DNA of 64,000 nt from Bin25 sp026709415 (GTDB taxonomy: Bacteria; Bacteroidota; Bacteroidia; Flavobacteriales; Flavobacteriaceae): positions 1,488,001 to 1,552,000 of the forward strand of contig OZ241330.1 of the NCBI GenBank assembly GCA_965200045.1, read 5' to 3'. Within the stretch, counting starts at the first letter, position 1. The number at the start of each line of letters is the position of its first letter. The notes under the pieces were generated by a model. That model was given only the letters and a program-made list of their open reading frames with translations. It was not told where the DNA came from and searched no databases. Positions 18,419-28,093 of this stretch are shown one piece after another. The position numbers and the translations under genes are program-made.

Positions 18419-19873
18419 TTATGCTATTTGATTACGATAAAAAAAATAAAAACCCCTTTTGATACCATTCTTTGTCAGTTGTTCAAGGGCATAATAAAGT
18501 ATCTCAGTGAGCAGTGGTTCTTGACTCAAATCTCTTGCCCAGATATTTTTATTCCCCAAAATGGCTTCAACTCTTTCAAAAGTAGGAATTGTCTGTAGAT
18601 TTTTTACAAAGTCGACAAACTCTTGGTGGTCCTCTATACGAGGATCAGATTTAGAATATAAATCTACAAAACAAGCAAAAACATAAATCAATCTCAAGGG
18701 GTAATACCCCATTTTTTGATGGTACTCAAGAATAATGGGAAGAATCAGGTCTTGAAACTTTTCAAAAATGTTTTTTCTGATGGTGATCAGACTTTGTGTT
18801 ATGAATGGATTATTCAATCGACTCAAAACTTGTCGATGGTATTGGTCAACTAATTTAGGGTTTAAGGGATGACTTTTGGTTTTTATATCAAGATTATTGA
18901 ATCGATGTTTTAAAGTAGAAGATATTTCTAATGTCAGCGCTCCTTTTATAAAGTCAGCCAAAAAATCGTCGTCTAAAGCATCATCAATATGATCTTTATT
19001 CATACACGTTCCTAGGACAGCGATCACCATTTTAATACCATCAAAAACGCGTTTTTTTCTAAAGATGAAAGAATCTAATTCTTCGACAACTCTAAAATCA
19101 TTGTCTAGACTATGGAATAGATTGATCGGTCTAGGAAAGGCTTTACCTTTAATAGCCCATAAAAAATATGGTTCGACAGCCAAGGAATGTTTTAGCTTCA
19201 ATGCCAATCCTCCATTTTCTATGTTTCGTTTAGGTTCACTTGAAACAATTCGATCTGCAAATGAGTCATAAAATGTACAAGATTGATTGATCCAATCTAG
19301 AAAAGAAGCTTCTAAATTCCATTGTTCAATCAAACGGATAATCCCACTTTTAAAATTTTGATGAGGTGCTGTTTGTGTGATGGATAATATGTTTAAGCCT
19401 TTAGAAAAGTCTCCTTCGAAATAAAAAAAACGAGCATGTAAAAATTGAACTAATTTTCCAATAGATGATTGATTTGGAGCTTTATGGAAATCCCCTTTGA
19501 GAATCAAATGATCATCATTAAAGTATTCAGTGAAGACTAGTTTAAGTGTATCAATTTTAGCTAAACTGATAAAAGAATTGAAGTCAGAAACGGGATCAAT
19601 ATAATCTTTAATGCAAGTGATTTCTTTTTCTTTTTGTATTGGTTTGCCATGAACAATTCCCTGATAATGAATATGTGATATCGGTTTGTAACATGGCGAC
19701 GATTTTATCTCTTTCGATTGAGAAGATAATGAAACGATTGCTAATGAACCACAATACGTTGTCTCATCATTTAATTGTTGAATGATATCGATGGCCAATG
19801 TTCTATTGAATAATCCTTCGCCAAACTGAACAAACTTGATTGGGGGGAATTTTTTTGTTTCAGCACTCTTCAT
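18419..19873 (-). CDS. uxaB: Tagaturonate reductase (mannitol dehydrogenase family)
   Basis: This 484-residue protein resembles UxaB, which reduces tagaturonate to altronate with NADH. Visible marks are the N-terminal nucleotide-binding motif VQFGEGLFNR, the family signature FYDSFADRIVSSEPK, and the helical C-terminal domain from about residue 270 (FDGIKMVIAVLGTCMN). It is directly upstream of and contiguous with uxaA, giving consecutive pathway steps. A fructuronate reductase activity is an alternative within the family, but the pairing with altronate dehydratase favours tagaturonate. Confidence 0.9.
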   Translation of the reverse strand: MKSAETKKFPPIKFVQFGEGLFNRTLAIDIIQQLNDETTYCGSLAIVSLSSQSKEIKSSPCYKPISHIHYQGIVHGKPIQKEKEITCIKDYIDPVSDFNSFISLAKIDTLKLVFTEYFNDDHLILKGDFHKAPNQSSIGKLVQFLHARFFYFEGDFSKGLNILSITQTAPHQNFKSGIIRLIEQWNLEASFLDWINQSCTFYDSFADRIVSSEPKRNIENGGLALKLKHSLAVEPYFLWAIKGKAFPRPINLFHSLDNDFRVVEELDSFIFRKKRVFDGIKMVIAVLGTCMNKDHIDDALDDDFLADFIKGALTLEISSTLKHRFNNLDIKTKSHPLNPKLVDQYHRQVLSRLNNPFITQSLITIRKNIFEKFQDLILPIILEYHQKMGYYPLRLIYVFACFVDLYSKSDPRIEDHQEFVDFVKNLQTIPTFERVEAILGNKNIWARDLSQEPLLTEILYYALEQLTKNGIKRGFYFFYRNQIA

Positions 19874-20059
19874 AAATGATTTCTACGGATTGAATAAAAC
19901 TCCAAAATTAAATCCATATAGGGAAGTTTATCAAAAACTTTTGATTTAAAACTTCATTGATGCCAAAAAAGAATATGTTTTTCACATAAAGATGAAATTA
20001 ACATGGGCTCACGTTACATTAGATAGTTAAACAAGGTAAGTTTTAGATTGAGAATAGTT

Positions 20060-20232
20060 TTAAATTTCGATTCGAATCATCGGGGGCTTTTTGGTGTCAT
20101 TTTTTAAGATTTCTTCAAGCTTTTGAAGACCGTTGACATCTCCTTGTCGATTTAAAATAAAGGGGAGCTGGTATGGCTCCGTCAAATCCCCAATAGAAAA
20201 GGGTTGGACACTAAATTTAGACTTTTTAAGCA
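20060..20232 (-). pseudogene. C-terminal remnant of an unidentified protein
   Basis: Between uxaB and the SulP gene the minus strand has about 57 open codons after an in-frame TAG, with no start codon of its own. It reads KFSVQPFSIGDLTEPYQL, PFILNRQGDVNGLQKLEEIL and KKPPMIRIEI then TAA at 20060-20062. It looks like the last part of a larger protein. I do not recognise the family. Confidence 0.35.
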
Positions 20233-20240
20233 GGAACTAG

Positions 20241-21998
20241 TTATGTTTTACTCGTCTCAGCTAGCATATGTTGATACATTTTGTACGTTTTATAACGATG
20301 TGAAAGAGGAGAAACTATAGACACTTCTAGTCCCTTTTTTTTTATGGTTTGTATATACCTGGAGAGCACAACAATGGCCGTTGTGTCAATATTTGAAATC
20401 TCAGTGAAATCCAAACTAAATCGGTTGATTTTCGTGTCTTTCCCCAAGAAACTCATCAATCGATCAGAAAGAAAATAAACATTGCCAAAAAAGATAGAAC
20501 CCCTTAGTTTCAAAACTAACGTATGCTCCATTTCTCCTCTCTCTTTTTGTTTGGTCGTATAGTAAATCGTTGTACGTTCACTTTTCATTGAATACCCAAA
20601 CTTGCGCAAGATCTTTCCGAAAGTGTTTGAAAGTTTGATTTGTTTGATTAACAATAGAGGAATGATAAGAATTGAAACCACCAAACCTGTGATAAATCCA
20701 AATAGAATCGCCACGAGCGTCATGAGCAAAATAAATGCATATTGTTTTTGAGGAAGTCGTTTCTTAGTTTTTACAAGTCCTTCATCTAGTAATGCCAGTG
20801 TAGCAAAAAATATAACACCTCCAAACAAAGGGACCGGTATGTCTTTGATCAAATCTCCATCCATGGTCGAAAAAAAGAGAAGAACTAAAGCAGTAATAAT
20901 GCCCGTCATTCTGGTATAGGCCCCAAATAAAACGCTACGAAATGATGCCGTAACGTTGATACTTGATACGATACCACTTGTAATACCAGATAGAACACTT
21001 GCTACACTTGCTACACGAAATTCACGATTCCAGTTTAATTCTTTGTCTACTGCAATTTCAAGACTAACGAGGTTAACTATTGCAATGATAATCGATACCA
21101 CTGCCAGTAATAACAAACTCGTAAAATTTTCACTTATGGTACTCCAATCTATAAGACCCAAATCTTCGAAAGTAACGTACTCCCATCTATTTTCTTCCGT
21201 AGAAGTGTCCAATAAAAAACCATTAGATTCTGCTTCTTCGTTAGTCATATTTAGTATAGGCAGTAAGATAAAGTAAAAACCAACAATAGCGAGTAAAACA
21301 CCGATAGGTAAGATAAGTATGAATTTATACTTCTTGATCACTATATATAGGGTAAATCCGAAAATTAGTGCCAAGATGAGCATCAATAGTTCTAAAGGGG
21401 ATAAAACGATTGATGACAGGAGATTAACTTTTAGATTGACCCCCATTAGAGTCAAAGGATAAACGTTTATATTGATCCCCATTAACTTCAAAGCGGCAAA
21501 GCAAAGGGCAACTCCAATCATGCTTGCAATACCACAAGCTATGGGATAGGGAATAATACGTAAAAAATTGATCGCTTTAGTCAGTGCGAAAGTTAAAAAG
21601 CAGAGACTAAAAATGCCTGCCGAAATGACAAACGACGTGATTGAAGTAAAAAACAACTCGTTTCCTGTGAGGTGATCCATACTATCGATGATATGAATCA
21701 TAACAATAACAGGGGCCGCTGAAAGAACTGAAATAGCACCACGAAAACCAGAAGTTAGTGCCATGCAAAGACAGCCTACAAAGTTTCCAAACAGGAACAT
21801 TCTAACTGCTCGGGGAAAACTCGAGGAAAGGTCGCCTGAAAAGATTAATGCTCCAAAAGCAATCTCTATAACAACAATAGTAAAACCTGTAGTGACACCA
21901 GCCATCAAAGCAGGTCCTAGCTTCTTGGAGTAAATATCAGATTGGAGTTCTTTGAGAATTTTGATAATGTTTCTAAAAGTGAATCGAGATTCCTGCAA
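20241..21998 (-). CDS. SulP family anion transporter with STAS domain
   Basis: This 585-residue membrane protein has about 10-12 hydrophobic helices from residue 30 to 440 and a C-terminal cytoplasmic STAS domain at about 490-580 (LVLKLRGSIFFGNVYFLSDR and LDFTEISNIDTTAIVVLSRY). SulP proteins carry sulfate, bicarbonate or other anions. The open frame begins at TTG 21998; a TATATTTG box overlaps that codon, so the start is uncertain, although some residues before GPALMAGVTTGF are needed for the first helix. It sits within the uronate locus beside a sulfatase-containing region. Sulfate as substrate is possible but unproven. Confidence 0.85.
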   Translation of the reverse strand: MQESRFTFRNIIKILKELQSDIYSKKLGPALMAGVTTGFTIVVIEIAFGALIFSGDLSSSFPRAVRMFLFGNFVGCLCMALTSGFRGAISVLSAAPVIVMIHIIDSMDHLTGNELFFTSITSFVISAGIFSLCFLTFALTKAINFLRIIPYPIACGIASMIGVALCFAALKLMGININVYPLTLMGVNLKVNLLSSIVLSPLELLMLILALIFGFTLYIVIKKYKFILILPIGVLLAIVGFYFILLPILNMTNEEAESNGFLLDTSTEENRWEYVTFEDLGLIDWSTISENFTSLLLLAVVSIIIAIVNLVSLEIAVDKELNWNREFRVASVASVLSGITSGIVSSINVTASFRSVLFGAYTRMTGIITALVLLFFSTMDGDLIKDIPVPLFGGVIFFATLALLDEGLVKTKKRLPQKQYAFILLMTLVAILFGFITGLVVSILIIPLLLIKQIKLSNTFGKILRKFGYSMKSERTTIYYTTKQKERGEMEHTLVLKLRGSIFFGNVYFLSDRLMSFLGKDTKINRFSLDFTEISNIDTTAIVVLSRYIQTIKKKGLEVSIVSPLSHRYKTYKMYQHMLAETSKT

Positions 21999-22443
21999 AT
22001 ATAATATCCTATGCCATATTCATTCTAAGTAATGCATCATGGAAAAAATCAAAAAACAGGGGTTATTTTTTAATTTAAATTGGTTTTGTTTCAGCCCCAA
22101 TTCAAACAAAAACAAGAAATATAGATAACTTAAATGGGGTCAATAATTGTCCTGACAATGAGGTCCATTTCAATTTTAGCCCTCTTAAACACAATGCATG
22201 TGTCTAATTCCAAGTATGATTATTTTAGAAATGTTTTGTCAAAAATGGGATTCAAAGAGTACGGATATGGATGTTTGGCGATTTCTCATCTTGGGTAATT
22301 CAAATTCATAAGATGGATTGAAAATAGCATATCAATCCAATATCAAAAATGAAAAGCTGGTTGAAATTCAAATACTAGTTAGAATACTAAATTTCAAAAA
22401 TTTGGCCTAAAGATGAGAATCGCTGTAAAATGACAAATTAGTA
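21999..22443 (-). other. Intergenic, 445 bp, nothing recognised
   Basis: AT-rich sequence between the SulP gene and the small coiled-coil gene. No ORF, hairpin terminator or tRNA-like structure is evident. Part of it must hold the SulP promoter, but no -33/-7 pair stands out. Confidence 0.5.
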
Positions 22444-22743
22444 TTAGTTCAATTGAGCCAAACGTTGCAACGCTCGTTTCTTGACTTCATCGACCTCTTC
22501 AGACTTCATCAGAGAATCCCTAATTTTAAATGCAATTGCAAAACCTTCTTCGATGTGCTCCGATAATTTTTGCAACTTTATTTCCAGTTCTTTGTTGCAT
22601 TTTCCAATAAGTTGGTTTTCTTTGAATTCTTCGGAAAGTTTTTTTTCAATGAGTATCAATTCTTGTAATTTCTTTTTAATCTCTATGTAATTTTGGATGG
22701 ATTGTTCTTTGGAACTATGTTCCCTTTCTTTACTCATAATCAA
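22444..22743 (-). CDS. Small coiled-coil protein, function unknown
   Basis: This protein of 99 (or 97, from the second ATG at 22737) residues is almost wholly charged and helical. Heptad-like stretches run through IEIKKKLQELILIEKKLSEE and KELEIKLQKLSEHIEEGFAI. It has no signal peptide or membrane segment. A good -7 box lies 23 bases upstream, supporting expression. It lies alone between the SulP gene and element relics. I do not recognise a family. Confidence 0.55.
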   Translation of the reverse strand: MIMSKEREHSSKEQSIQNYIEIKKKLQELILIEKKLSEEFKENQLIGKCNKELEIKLQKLSEHIEEGFAIAFKIRDSLMKSEEVDEVKKRALQRLAQLN

Positions 22744-22765
22744 ATTTTTGAATGACTTATAACTT

Positions 22766-22773
22766 CAAAGTTA
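22766..22773 (-). promoter_or_regulatory. Bacteroidota -7 box TAACTTTG
   Basis: Read on the minus strand, TAACTTTG matches TAnnTTTG exactly and lies 23 bases before the first ATG of the coiled-coil gene, giving a short leader. The -33 element is not obvious. Confidence 0.45.
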
Positions 22774-23048
22774 TTAAAATAGGGTTCGTTTCCCATCTTT
22801 TGAGGTGCTGGAAGCTGCAAATGATTATCATTGTCCAATAATGTACCTTAGATCGGTCGTCGGCTTTTGTCATCTATCAGTTGTATGGTTTTTACTACCT
22901 TGAAATTGAAGTCTCTTTATTTATATGGATTGGTTAATGTAGATCGCATAAATTTTTCAGAAACAGGGTTTTAAGTGCGTTTGGTCTGTCATGTTAATCT
23001 TTGATACTCAGTTTATAATCTATTGTATCAAATCATTGCAAAAATTCA

Positions 23049-23070
23049 GGGAATTAGATACTTAAGTGCC
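23049..23070 (-). repeat. Short dispersed repeat, family B copy 3
   Basis: On the minus strand it reads GGCACTTAAGTATCTAATTC then CC, nearly identical to 6327-6348. As at 4.8 kb, it follows the small relic ORF by about 40 bases, where the replication-initiator-like gene would start (LALKYLIP, then a stop). It therefore looks like the stub of that gene. Confidence 0.45.
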
Positions 23071-23108
23071 AAAAGGATCATACCATTAGGCACTGATTTG
23101 ATTGGAAT

Positions 23109-23249
23109 CTATCGCTTAAATCCTGGTAATGGACGTAAAACCCGTCTTAATAATTCTTCAGGCGTGGTGTCAATACGGACATCTTCTTCTAGCTCTGCTT
23201 TATGGAGTTGGTAGTCATAGGGTTTGATTTTAGAGAGTTTCTTTTTCAA
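23109..23249 (-). CDS. Small protein of ELEEDVRIDTTPEEL family, copy 2
   Basis: The minus strand encodes about 46 residues from a possible TTG at 23249: KKKLSKIKPYDYQLHKAELE, then EDVRIDTTPEELLRRVLRPL, then PGFKR and TAG at 23109-23111. The frame is open further upstream but without ATG. Most residues are shared with the relic at 4812-4935, and the third-position changes suggest past selection on the protein. The rest of 22744-23435 holds only the family B stub and the promoter at 22766. Function unknown; it may be a remnant. Confidence 0.4.
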   Translation of the reverse strand: MKKKLSKIKPYDYQLHKAELEEDVRIDTTPEELLRRVLRPLPGFKR

Positions 23250-23435
23250 TTTAGTGAAAAAATAAAAATGATAAGGCAAAGGGCAGAATATTATGTTTCT
23301 TTTAATGAGATACTTAATGTTAAGTTGGTAAGGAAATAAAGGTTGCTATAGTCTATTGAATCGATGATTTTAATAATAAATAGCATAAGGATTAAAAGGA
23401 AAACTAAAAAAAGGGTGGTATGAAATGCTAAGCGC

Positions 23436-24731
23436 TTATAAACCAAATAGTTGAGGTAGCCAAAGAGACAAGGAAGGAATATAGGTGATTAGAATTAATG
23501 AAATAATCATCACCACATAAAATGGCAACAAGGGTTTCACAATTTTTTCAATGGAAGTTTTGGAAATACCAACCCCGACAAAAAGAACAGTTCCCACAGG
23601 TGGGGTACATAAACCAATGCATAAATTGAGCACCATCATCATTCCAAATTGAATTGGATCAATGCCTATCGAAGTGACTAATGGTAAAAAAATAGGGGTA
23701 AAAATCAGTACAGCTGGTGTGATGTCCATAAAGATTCCAACAAATAAAAGAATGAGATTGATGATGAGTAAAATAATAATCGGATTTTCACTAACGTCAA
23801 GTAAAAAGTAACTCAAGCTTTGTGGGATATTTTCAAAAGCCATGACCCATGACATGCTCATGGAGGCTGCTATTAAGAGCATGACAATGGCATTGGTTTT
23901 TGCCGTGGATAGAAAGATATGAGGTAAATCTTGGACGTTAATCTCTTTGTAAGCAAATCCGAGTACAAGAGAATACAAAACAGCAATCGCCGAAGCTTCT
24001 GTGGCTGTAAAAAATCCAGCGACAATACCGCCAATGACAATAATCAATAAAAGCAAAGCGGGCAGAGCAGCCAAGAATTTTTTAATCACCTCCATCAATG
24101 GACTGAACCCAAATGTTTGGTATCCTTTCTTTTTAGCCCATATCGATGCCACCACCATCAATAAAATGCCTGTGATAATGCCTGGAATGTAGCCCGCTAC
24201 AAAGAGAGCCGCAATCGAAACGCCCCCACTAGCCAAACTATAGACAATTAAAACATTACTCGGAGGAATCAGCAAGCCTGTTGTAGAAGAAGTGATGTTG
24301 ACGGCAGCTCCATACTCTCGAGAATAGCCTTCTTTTTCCATTTCAGGACCCAAAATACCACCCATAGCCGAAGCTGCCGCTACGGCAGATCCCGAAATAG
24401 CACCCATCATCATGGCAGAAATGATGTTGATGAGAGCCAACCCACCAGGTAAAAAACCAACAATGGTCTTGGCAAAATCAATCAGTCGTTTGGCAATCCC
24501 ACCATGGGTCATCAACTGACCTGAAAGGATAAAAAATGGAATGGCCAATAATGAAAACCGATCGAGTCCAGTACCCATCCGTTGAGAAATCGTGGTTAGT
24601 GCGGGTAACCAAGGCATAGTCACCAAAATGGTCAATAGCGATGAAATAGCAATACTCCATGCCACTGGGGTTCCTAACGAAAGAAAAATTAAAAAACTAA
24701 AGACGAGAATTAAAATGGGAATGAGGTCCAC
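23436..24731 (-). CDS. dctM: TRAP transporter large permease (DctM)
   Basis: This 431-residue, very hydrophobic protein with about 11-12 membrane helices has DctM marks: LGTPVAWSIAISSLLTIL, GLDRFSLLAIPFFILSGQLM, GAISGSAVAAASAMGGILGP and LLIPPSNVLIVYSL. It forms the main channel of a TRAP transporter, driven by a sodium gradient and fed by the periplasmic DctP. It is last in the operon kdgK - eda - dctP - dctQ - dctM, so uronates or related sugar acids are the likely substrate. Four bases separate it from dctQ. Confidence 0.93.
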   Translation of the reverse strand: MDLIPILILVFSFLIFLSLGTPVAWSIAISSLLTILVTMPWLPALTTISQRMGTGLDRFSLLAIPFFILSGQLMTHGGIAKRLIDFAKTIVGFLPGGLALINIISAMMMGAISGSAVAAASAMGGILGPEMEKEGYSREYGAAVNITSSTTGLLIPPSNVLIVYSLASGGVSIAALFVAGYIPGIITGILLMVVASIWAKKKGYQTFGFSPLMEVIKKFLAALPALLLLIIVIGGIVAGFFTATEASAIAVLYSLVLGFAYKEINVQDLPHIFLSTAKTNAIVMLLIAASMSMSWVMAFENIPQSLSYFLLDVSENPIIILLIINLILLFVGIFMDITPAVLIFTPIFLPLVTSIGIDPIQFGMMMVLNLCIGLCTPPVGTVLFVGVGISKTSIEKIVKPLLPFYVVMIISLILITYIPSLSLWLPQLFGL

Positions 24732-24734
24732 GGT

Positions 24735-25202
24735 TTATATCGGTTTTTTTTGTGTGACTTTATAAAAAACAACCAATAAGCCACTCAAAGGAATGATTAA
24801 ATAAACCACGCCAAGAGGAATTGACAGAGTTGGCGAATTTTGATTTAAAATGAGGGTGATGTAGACAAGATGACCACCTCCAATGATGAGTCCAAAAACA
24901 GCAAATAAAATAATAGACCAATTGGTGAAATGCCAAACAATCGTTTTCCATTTTGGAGAGAATTTGTTGACGAGGATATCAATGGATACATGTTGATTTC
25001 GACCGGCGATATAAGCAGCTCCTAAGATGCCTAACCAAATCATCAAATAGCGTGATAGTTCATCAGTGAAGGATGAAGGCGTATCAGTAAAGTATCGAGT
25101 AAATACTTGGTAACTCACATTCAATACCATCAAAGCTAATATGATGATTAACGTGATACTGACAACTTGGTCAACTTTCTTACGGATTTCGCTTACTTTC
25201 AA
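24735..25202 (-). CDS. dctQ: TRAP transporter small permease (DctQ)
   Basis: This 155-residue protein has four membrane helices, at about residues 12-32, 48-64, 86-106 and 125-147. It carries the family stretch TDELSRYLMIWLGILGAAYI. It pairs with DctM to form the membrane complex. Its start overlaps the end of dctP by 23 bases, which points to translational coupling. Confidence 0.92.
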   Translation of the reverse strand: MKVSEIRKKVDQVVSITLIIILALMVLNVSYQVFTRYFTDTPSSFTDELSRYLMIWLGILGAAYIAGRNQHVSIDILVNKFSPKWKTIVWHFTNWSIILFAVFGLIIGGGHLVYITLILNQNSPTLSIPLGVVYLIIPLSGLLVVFYKVTQKKPI

Positions 25203-26166
25203 TGGATTGAATTAATTGAGCTATTTCTGGGTCTTGCTTGAATGAATCATACATGGGACTGACAGCCTTTCTAAAGGGTTCTTTTTTAGGATAGATTACT
25301 TCAATGCCAGCTTGTTTGACTCCCAGCATCGATTCTTGTTCACTTTGATTCCATAAATCCCTCTGAAACACAGTCGAAAGATCTACTGCTTTTTTTAGCC
25401 ATGTTCTTTCTTCTTCCGATAGTCGATTCCAAAGGTGAGTACTGGTTAGGATGACGTCAGGAATACTGGTGTGTTCACTCATGACGTAGTAGTTGGTGAC
25501 TTCATAATGTTTGGATAAATACAAACTAGGCGGATTATTTTCGGCTCCATCCACCACGCCTTGTTGCAGTGAAGTATAAAGCTCTCCCCAAGAAATAGGT
25601 GTTGGGGAGGCTCCTAAATGTTGCATCATGGCAATGGCGGAAGCACTTTCCATGACTCTAATTTTCAAGCCCTTTAAATCATCGGGATGTTCAACCCGTT
25701 GGTTTTTCAAATAAAAACTTCGACTACCTGAATCGTAATAACCAAGACCTTTTAACCATGAAGATGTCCCTAAATCCAACAGTGACTGTCCGGTTGGGCC
25801 ATCAAGAACCCGAAATAAATGTTCTTTATCATCAAATAAAAAAGGCAGTCCAAAGATTTTAAAATTAGGAACAAAGTTTTCCATGACGGCTGCCGATACT
25901 TTGGTGATATCTAAACTTCCGATCTGAAGCAATTCCAAACATTCTCTTTCACTGCCTAATTGTTGATTGGGATAGATAACTAATCGCATTTTTCCATCAG
26001 ATAGCTTTTGAAGATGATGATCAATTTGAAGCATCCCTTGGTGAACAGGATGGGTCACATCCAGTCCGTGTCCTAACCTTAATGTTCTGACGGAGCTAAT
26101 TTCAGAACAACCCCCCATGAGTAATAACAAAATCGATAAAACCTTAAAGGAATTTGGAAGCTTCAT
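25180..26166 (-). CDS. dctP: TRAP solute-binding lipoprotein (DctP family)
   Basis: This 328-residue protein begins with a lipoprotein signal (LSILLLLMGGCSE, lipid-attached Cys about residue 20). The DctP fold follows, with TLRLGHGLDVTHPVHQGM, GSERECLELLQIGSLDITKV, GLKIRVMESASAIAMMQHLG (the conserved Arg that binds the substrate carboxylate) and VDGAENNPPSLYLSKHYEV. It captures the sugar acid in the periplasm. The operon places it between KDPG aldolase and the permeases, so a hexuronate or 2-keto-3-deoxy acid is the likely ligand. Confidence 0.92.
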   Translation of the reverse strand: MKLPNSFKVLSILLLLMGGCSEISSVRTLRLGHGLDVTHPVHQGMLQIDHHLQKLSDGKMRLVIYPNQQLGSERECLELLQIGSLDITKVSAAVMENFVPNFKIFGLPFLFDDKEHLFRVLDGPTGQSLLDLGTSSWLKGLGYYDSGSRSFYLKNQRVEHPDDLKGLKIRVMESASAIAMMQHLGASPTPISWGELYTSLQQGVVDGAENNPPSLYLSKHYEVTNYYVMSEHTSIPDVILTSTHLWNRLSEEERTWLKKAVDLSTVFQRDLWNQSEQESMLGVKQAGIEVIYPKKEPFRKAVSPMYDSFKQDPEIAQLIQSIESKRNP

Positions 26167-26180
26167 GGCTAAAACACTCG

Positions 26181-26846
26181 TTACTTCAAATTTTGAATAA
26201 GCTTGACTACTTGTTTGACTCTTTGAGTTAACGTTTCAAAATCTCTGTTTTGGAGAATATCTTTTGAAATTAATTTGGACCCCATCCCCACACATACAGC
26301 ACCAGCATCAAACCATGCTTTTAAATTTTCTTGATCGGTTGTGACGCCGCCTGTGGGCATGATGGATGTCCACGGCTGAGGAGCCAATACCCCCTTGATA
26401 AAATCAGGTCCATAAATATTACCAGGAAATAGCTTGACAATTTCGGCCCCTAATTCTTCGCATTGAACAATTTCAGTTAAAGTTCCACAACCAGCAATCC
26501 ATAGTTTTTTACGTCGGTTACAAATATGAGCAATATCTGCTCTCAATACGGGAGTGACTACAAAATCAGCTCCGAGATTCATATAGGTGCTGGCTTGTGC
26601 AGCATCGGTCAATGATCCCACACCCAGAACCATTTCTGGTAGCTCATCAATACATAGTTTACTGAGTTCTTCAAATATATTTTGAGCAAATTCTCCTCGG
26701 TGTGTGAATTCAATAATTCGAGCCCCCCCTTGATAGCACGCTCTAACGACTTGTTTGGCCAATGTTATATCCTGATGAAAAAAAAGAGCCACCAAGCGAT
26801 CTTGATGGATTTTTTGGATGACTTGATGTCTTTGAATAAATGGCAT
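26181..26846 (-). CDS. eda: 2-keto-3-deoxy-6-phosphogluconate (KDPG) aldolase
   Basis: This 221-residue class I aldolase has the catalytic lysine in GAEIVKLFPGNIYGPDFIKG, the Glu/Arg site in ARIIEFTHRGEFAQ, and the phosphate-binding GGVTTDQENLKAWFDAGAVC. It cleaves KDPG to pyruvate and glyceraldehyde-3-phosphate, ending the uronate pathway. It follows kdgK by six bases and is followed by dctP. Confidence 0.93.
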   Translation of the reverse strand: MPFIQRHQVIQKIHQDRLVALFFHQDITLAKQVVRACYQGGARIIEFTHRGEFAQNIFEELSKLCIDELPEMVLGVGSLTDAAQASTYMNLGADFVVTPVLRADIAHICNRRKKLWIAGCGTLTEIVQCEELGAEIVKLFPGNIYGPDFIKGVLAPQPWTSIMPTGGVTTDQENLKAWFDAGAVCVGMGSKLISKDILQNRDFETLTQRVKQVVKLIQNLK

Positions 26847-26852
26847 CTTTTT

Positions 26853-27896
26853 CTATCTAACGACTCTTCCGGAGGCATCTCCACCCATTAGTTTTTCAAC
26901 TTCAGGAACTGTTACTTGATTGGCATCTCCCTTAATGGTGTGTTTCAAACAAGACGCAGCAACTGCAAAATCTAATGCTTTTTGGTAATCGTCATTAAAA
27001 GTAATCAATCCATAGATTAAACCAGCCATGAAAGAATCCCCACCACCGACTCGGTCGACGATATGTGTGATTTGATATTCTTTCGTGGCGTAGGTCTTTT
27101 TCCCATCATACAAGATACCAGCCCACGTATTATGAGAAGCTGACAGAGAACCTCTCAGTGTGGTGATGACCATTTTGGCTCTTGGAAATTCATCCATCAT
27201 TTGTTGGCATACTGAAACAAAACTTTCTGCTTTGACTTTTTCTCCTTCTGTGGTAATATCGATATCTTGGGGCTTGATCCCAAAATGCATGTGTGCATCT
27301 TCTTCATTTCCTAAGATGATATCGCAGTACGATGTCAATTCTCTCATGATACTTTCTCGATCGCCATCATATTTCCAAAGTTTGGCCCTATAATTTAAAT
27401 CGGTGGAAATAGTTAAATGTTTACTTCGAGCCACTTTGAGTGCTTCAAGGCAGACATCTGCAGCCGATTGAGAAATGGCAGGCGTGATTCCCGTCCAGTG
27501 AAACCAATCGGCATTTTGAAATACGATATCCCAATCAACCATTCCAGGTTGTATTTCACTCATTGAAGAGTGTGCTCGGTCGTAAACGACTTTACTTCCT
27601 CTGCTGACGGCTCCCGTTTCAAGAAAGTAAATTCCCAAGCGTTGCCCACCTCTGATGATCTGAGAGGTATCCACACCACGTTTTCTTAATTCCATGAGAG
27701 CACAATCGCCGATATCATTATTTGGTAATCTTGATACAAAACTCACTGGAAGATTGAAGTTTGCCAGTGAAACAGCAACATTAGATTCTCCCCCTCCATA
27801 GATAACATCAAATGAATTAGTCTGTGAAAATCTCAGAAATCCTGGTGGAGCTAATCGTAACATGATTTCTCCAAAAGTGATGATTTTTTTTGGCAT
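26853..27896 (-). CDS. kdgK: 2-keto-3-deoxygluconate kinase (PfkB family)
   Basis: This 347-residue ribokinase-fold sugar kinase has the N-terminal FGEIMLRLAPPG and YGGGESNVAVSLANF, and the C-terminal signature VDRVGGGDSFMAGLIYGL, which carries the catalytic Asp. It phosphorylates 2-keto-3-deoxygluconate to KDPG, the substrate of the next gene. It is the first gene of the operon. The upstream 120 bases are AT-rich with no convincing TAnnTTTG box. Confidence 0.92.
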   Translation of the reverse strand: MPKKIITFGEIMLRLAPPGFLRFSQTNSFDVIYGGGESNVAVSLANFNLPVSFVSRLPNNDIGDCALMELRKRGVDTSQIIRGGQRLGIYFLETGAVSRGSKVVYDRAHSSMSEIQPGMVDWDIVFQNADWFHWTGITPAISQSAADVCLEALKVARSKHLTISTDLNYRAKLWKYDGDRESIMRELTSYCDIILGNEEDAHMHFGIKPQDIDITTEGEKVKAESFVSVCQQMMDEFPRAKMVITTLRGSLSASHNTWAGILYDGKKTYATKEYQITHIVDRVGGGDSFMAGLIYGLITFNDDYQKALDFAVAASCLKHTIKGDANQVTVPEVEKLMGGDASGRVVR

Positions 27897-28093
27897 AAAT
27901 CGAAAATTATTTTAATAGAGTATTCCTTTGAGTCATCAATTATTATGGTATAAGATTGTATCGTTTGGAATGAGAAGTTAATACTTTTTTAACATGTCTT
28001 AATTGATAGTCTTGTCGTTATCTTCTTCCAAACCTCTTCGAAGTTTTTCACTCTTAGCGTATATTCGATGATTTTTCTTTTTCTCTTTCTTTT

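Noticed and set aside
22744..23435. tRNA or regulatory RNA in the long intergenic region
   Set aside because: No cloverleaf, conserved riboswitch core or terminator was found; only the relic ORF, family B stub and the promoter box are supported.
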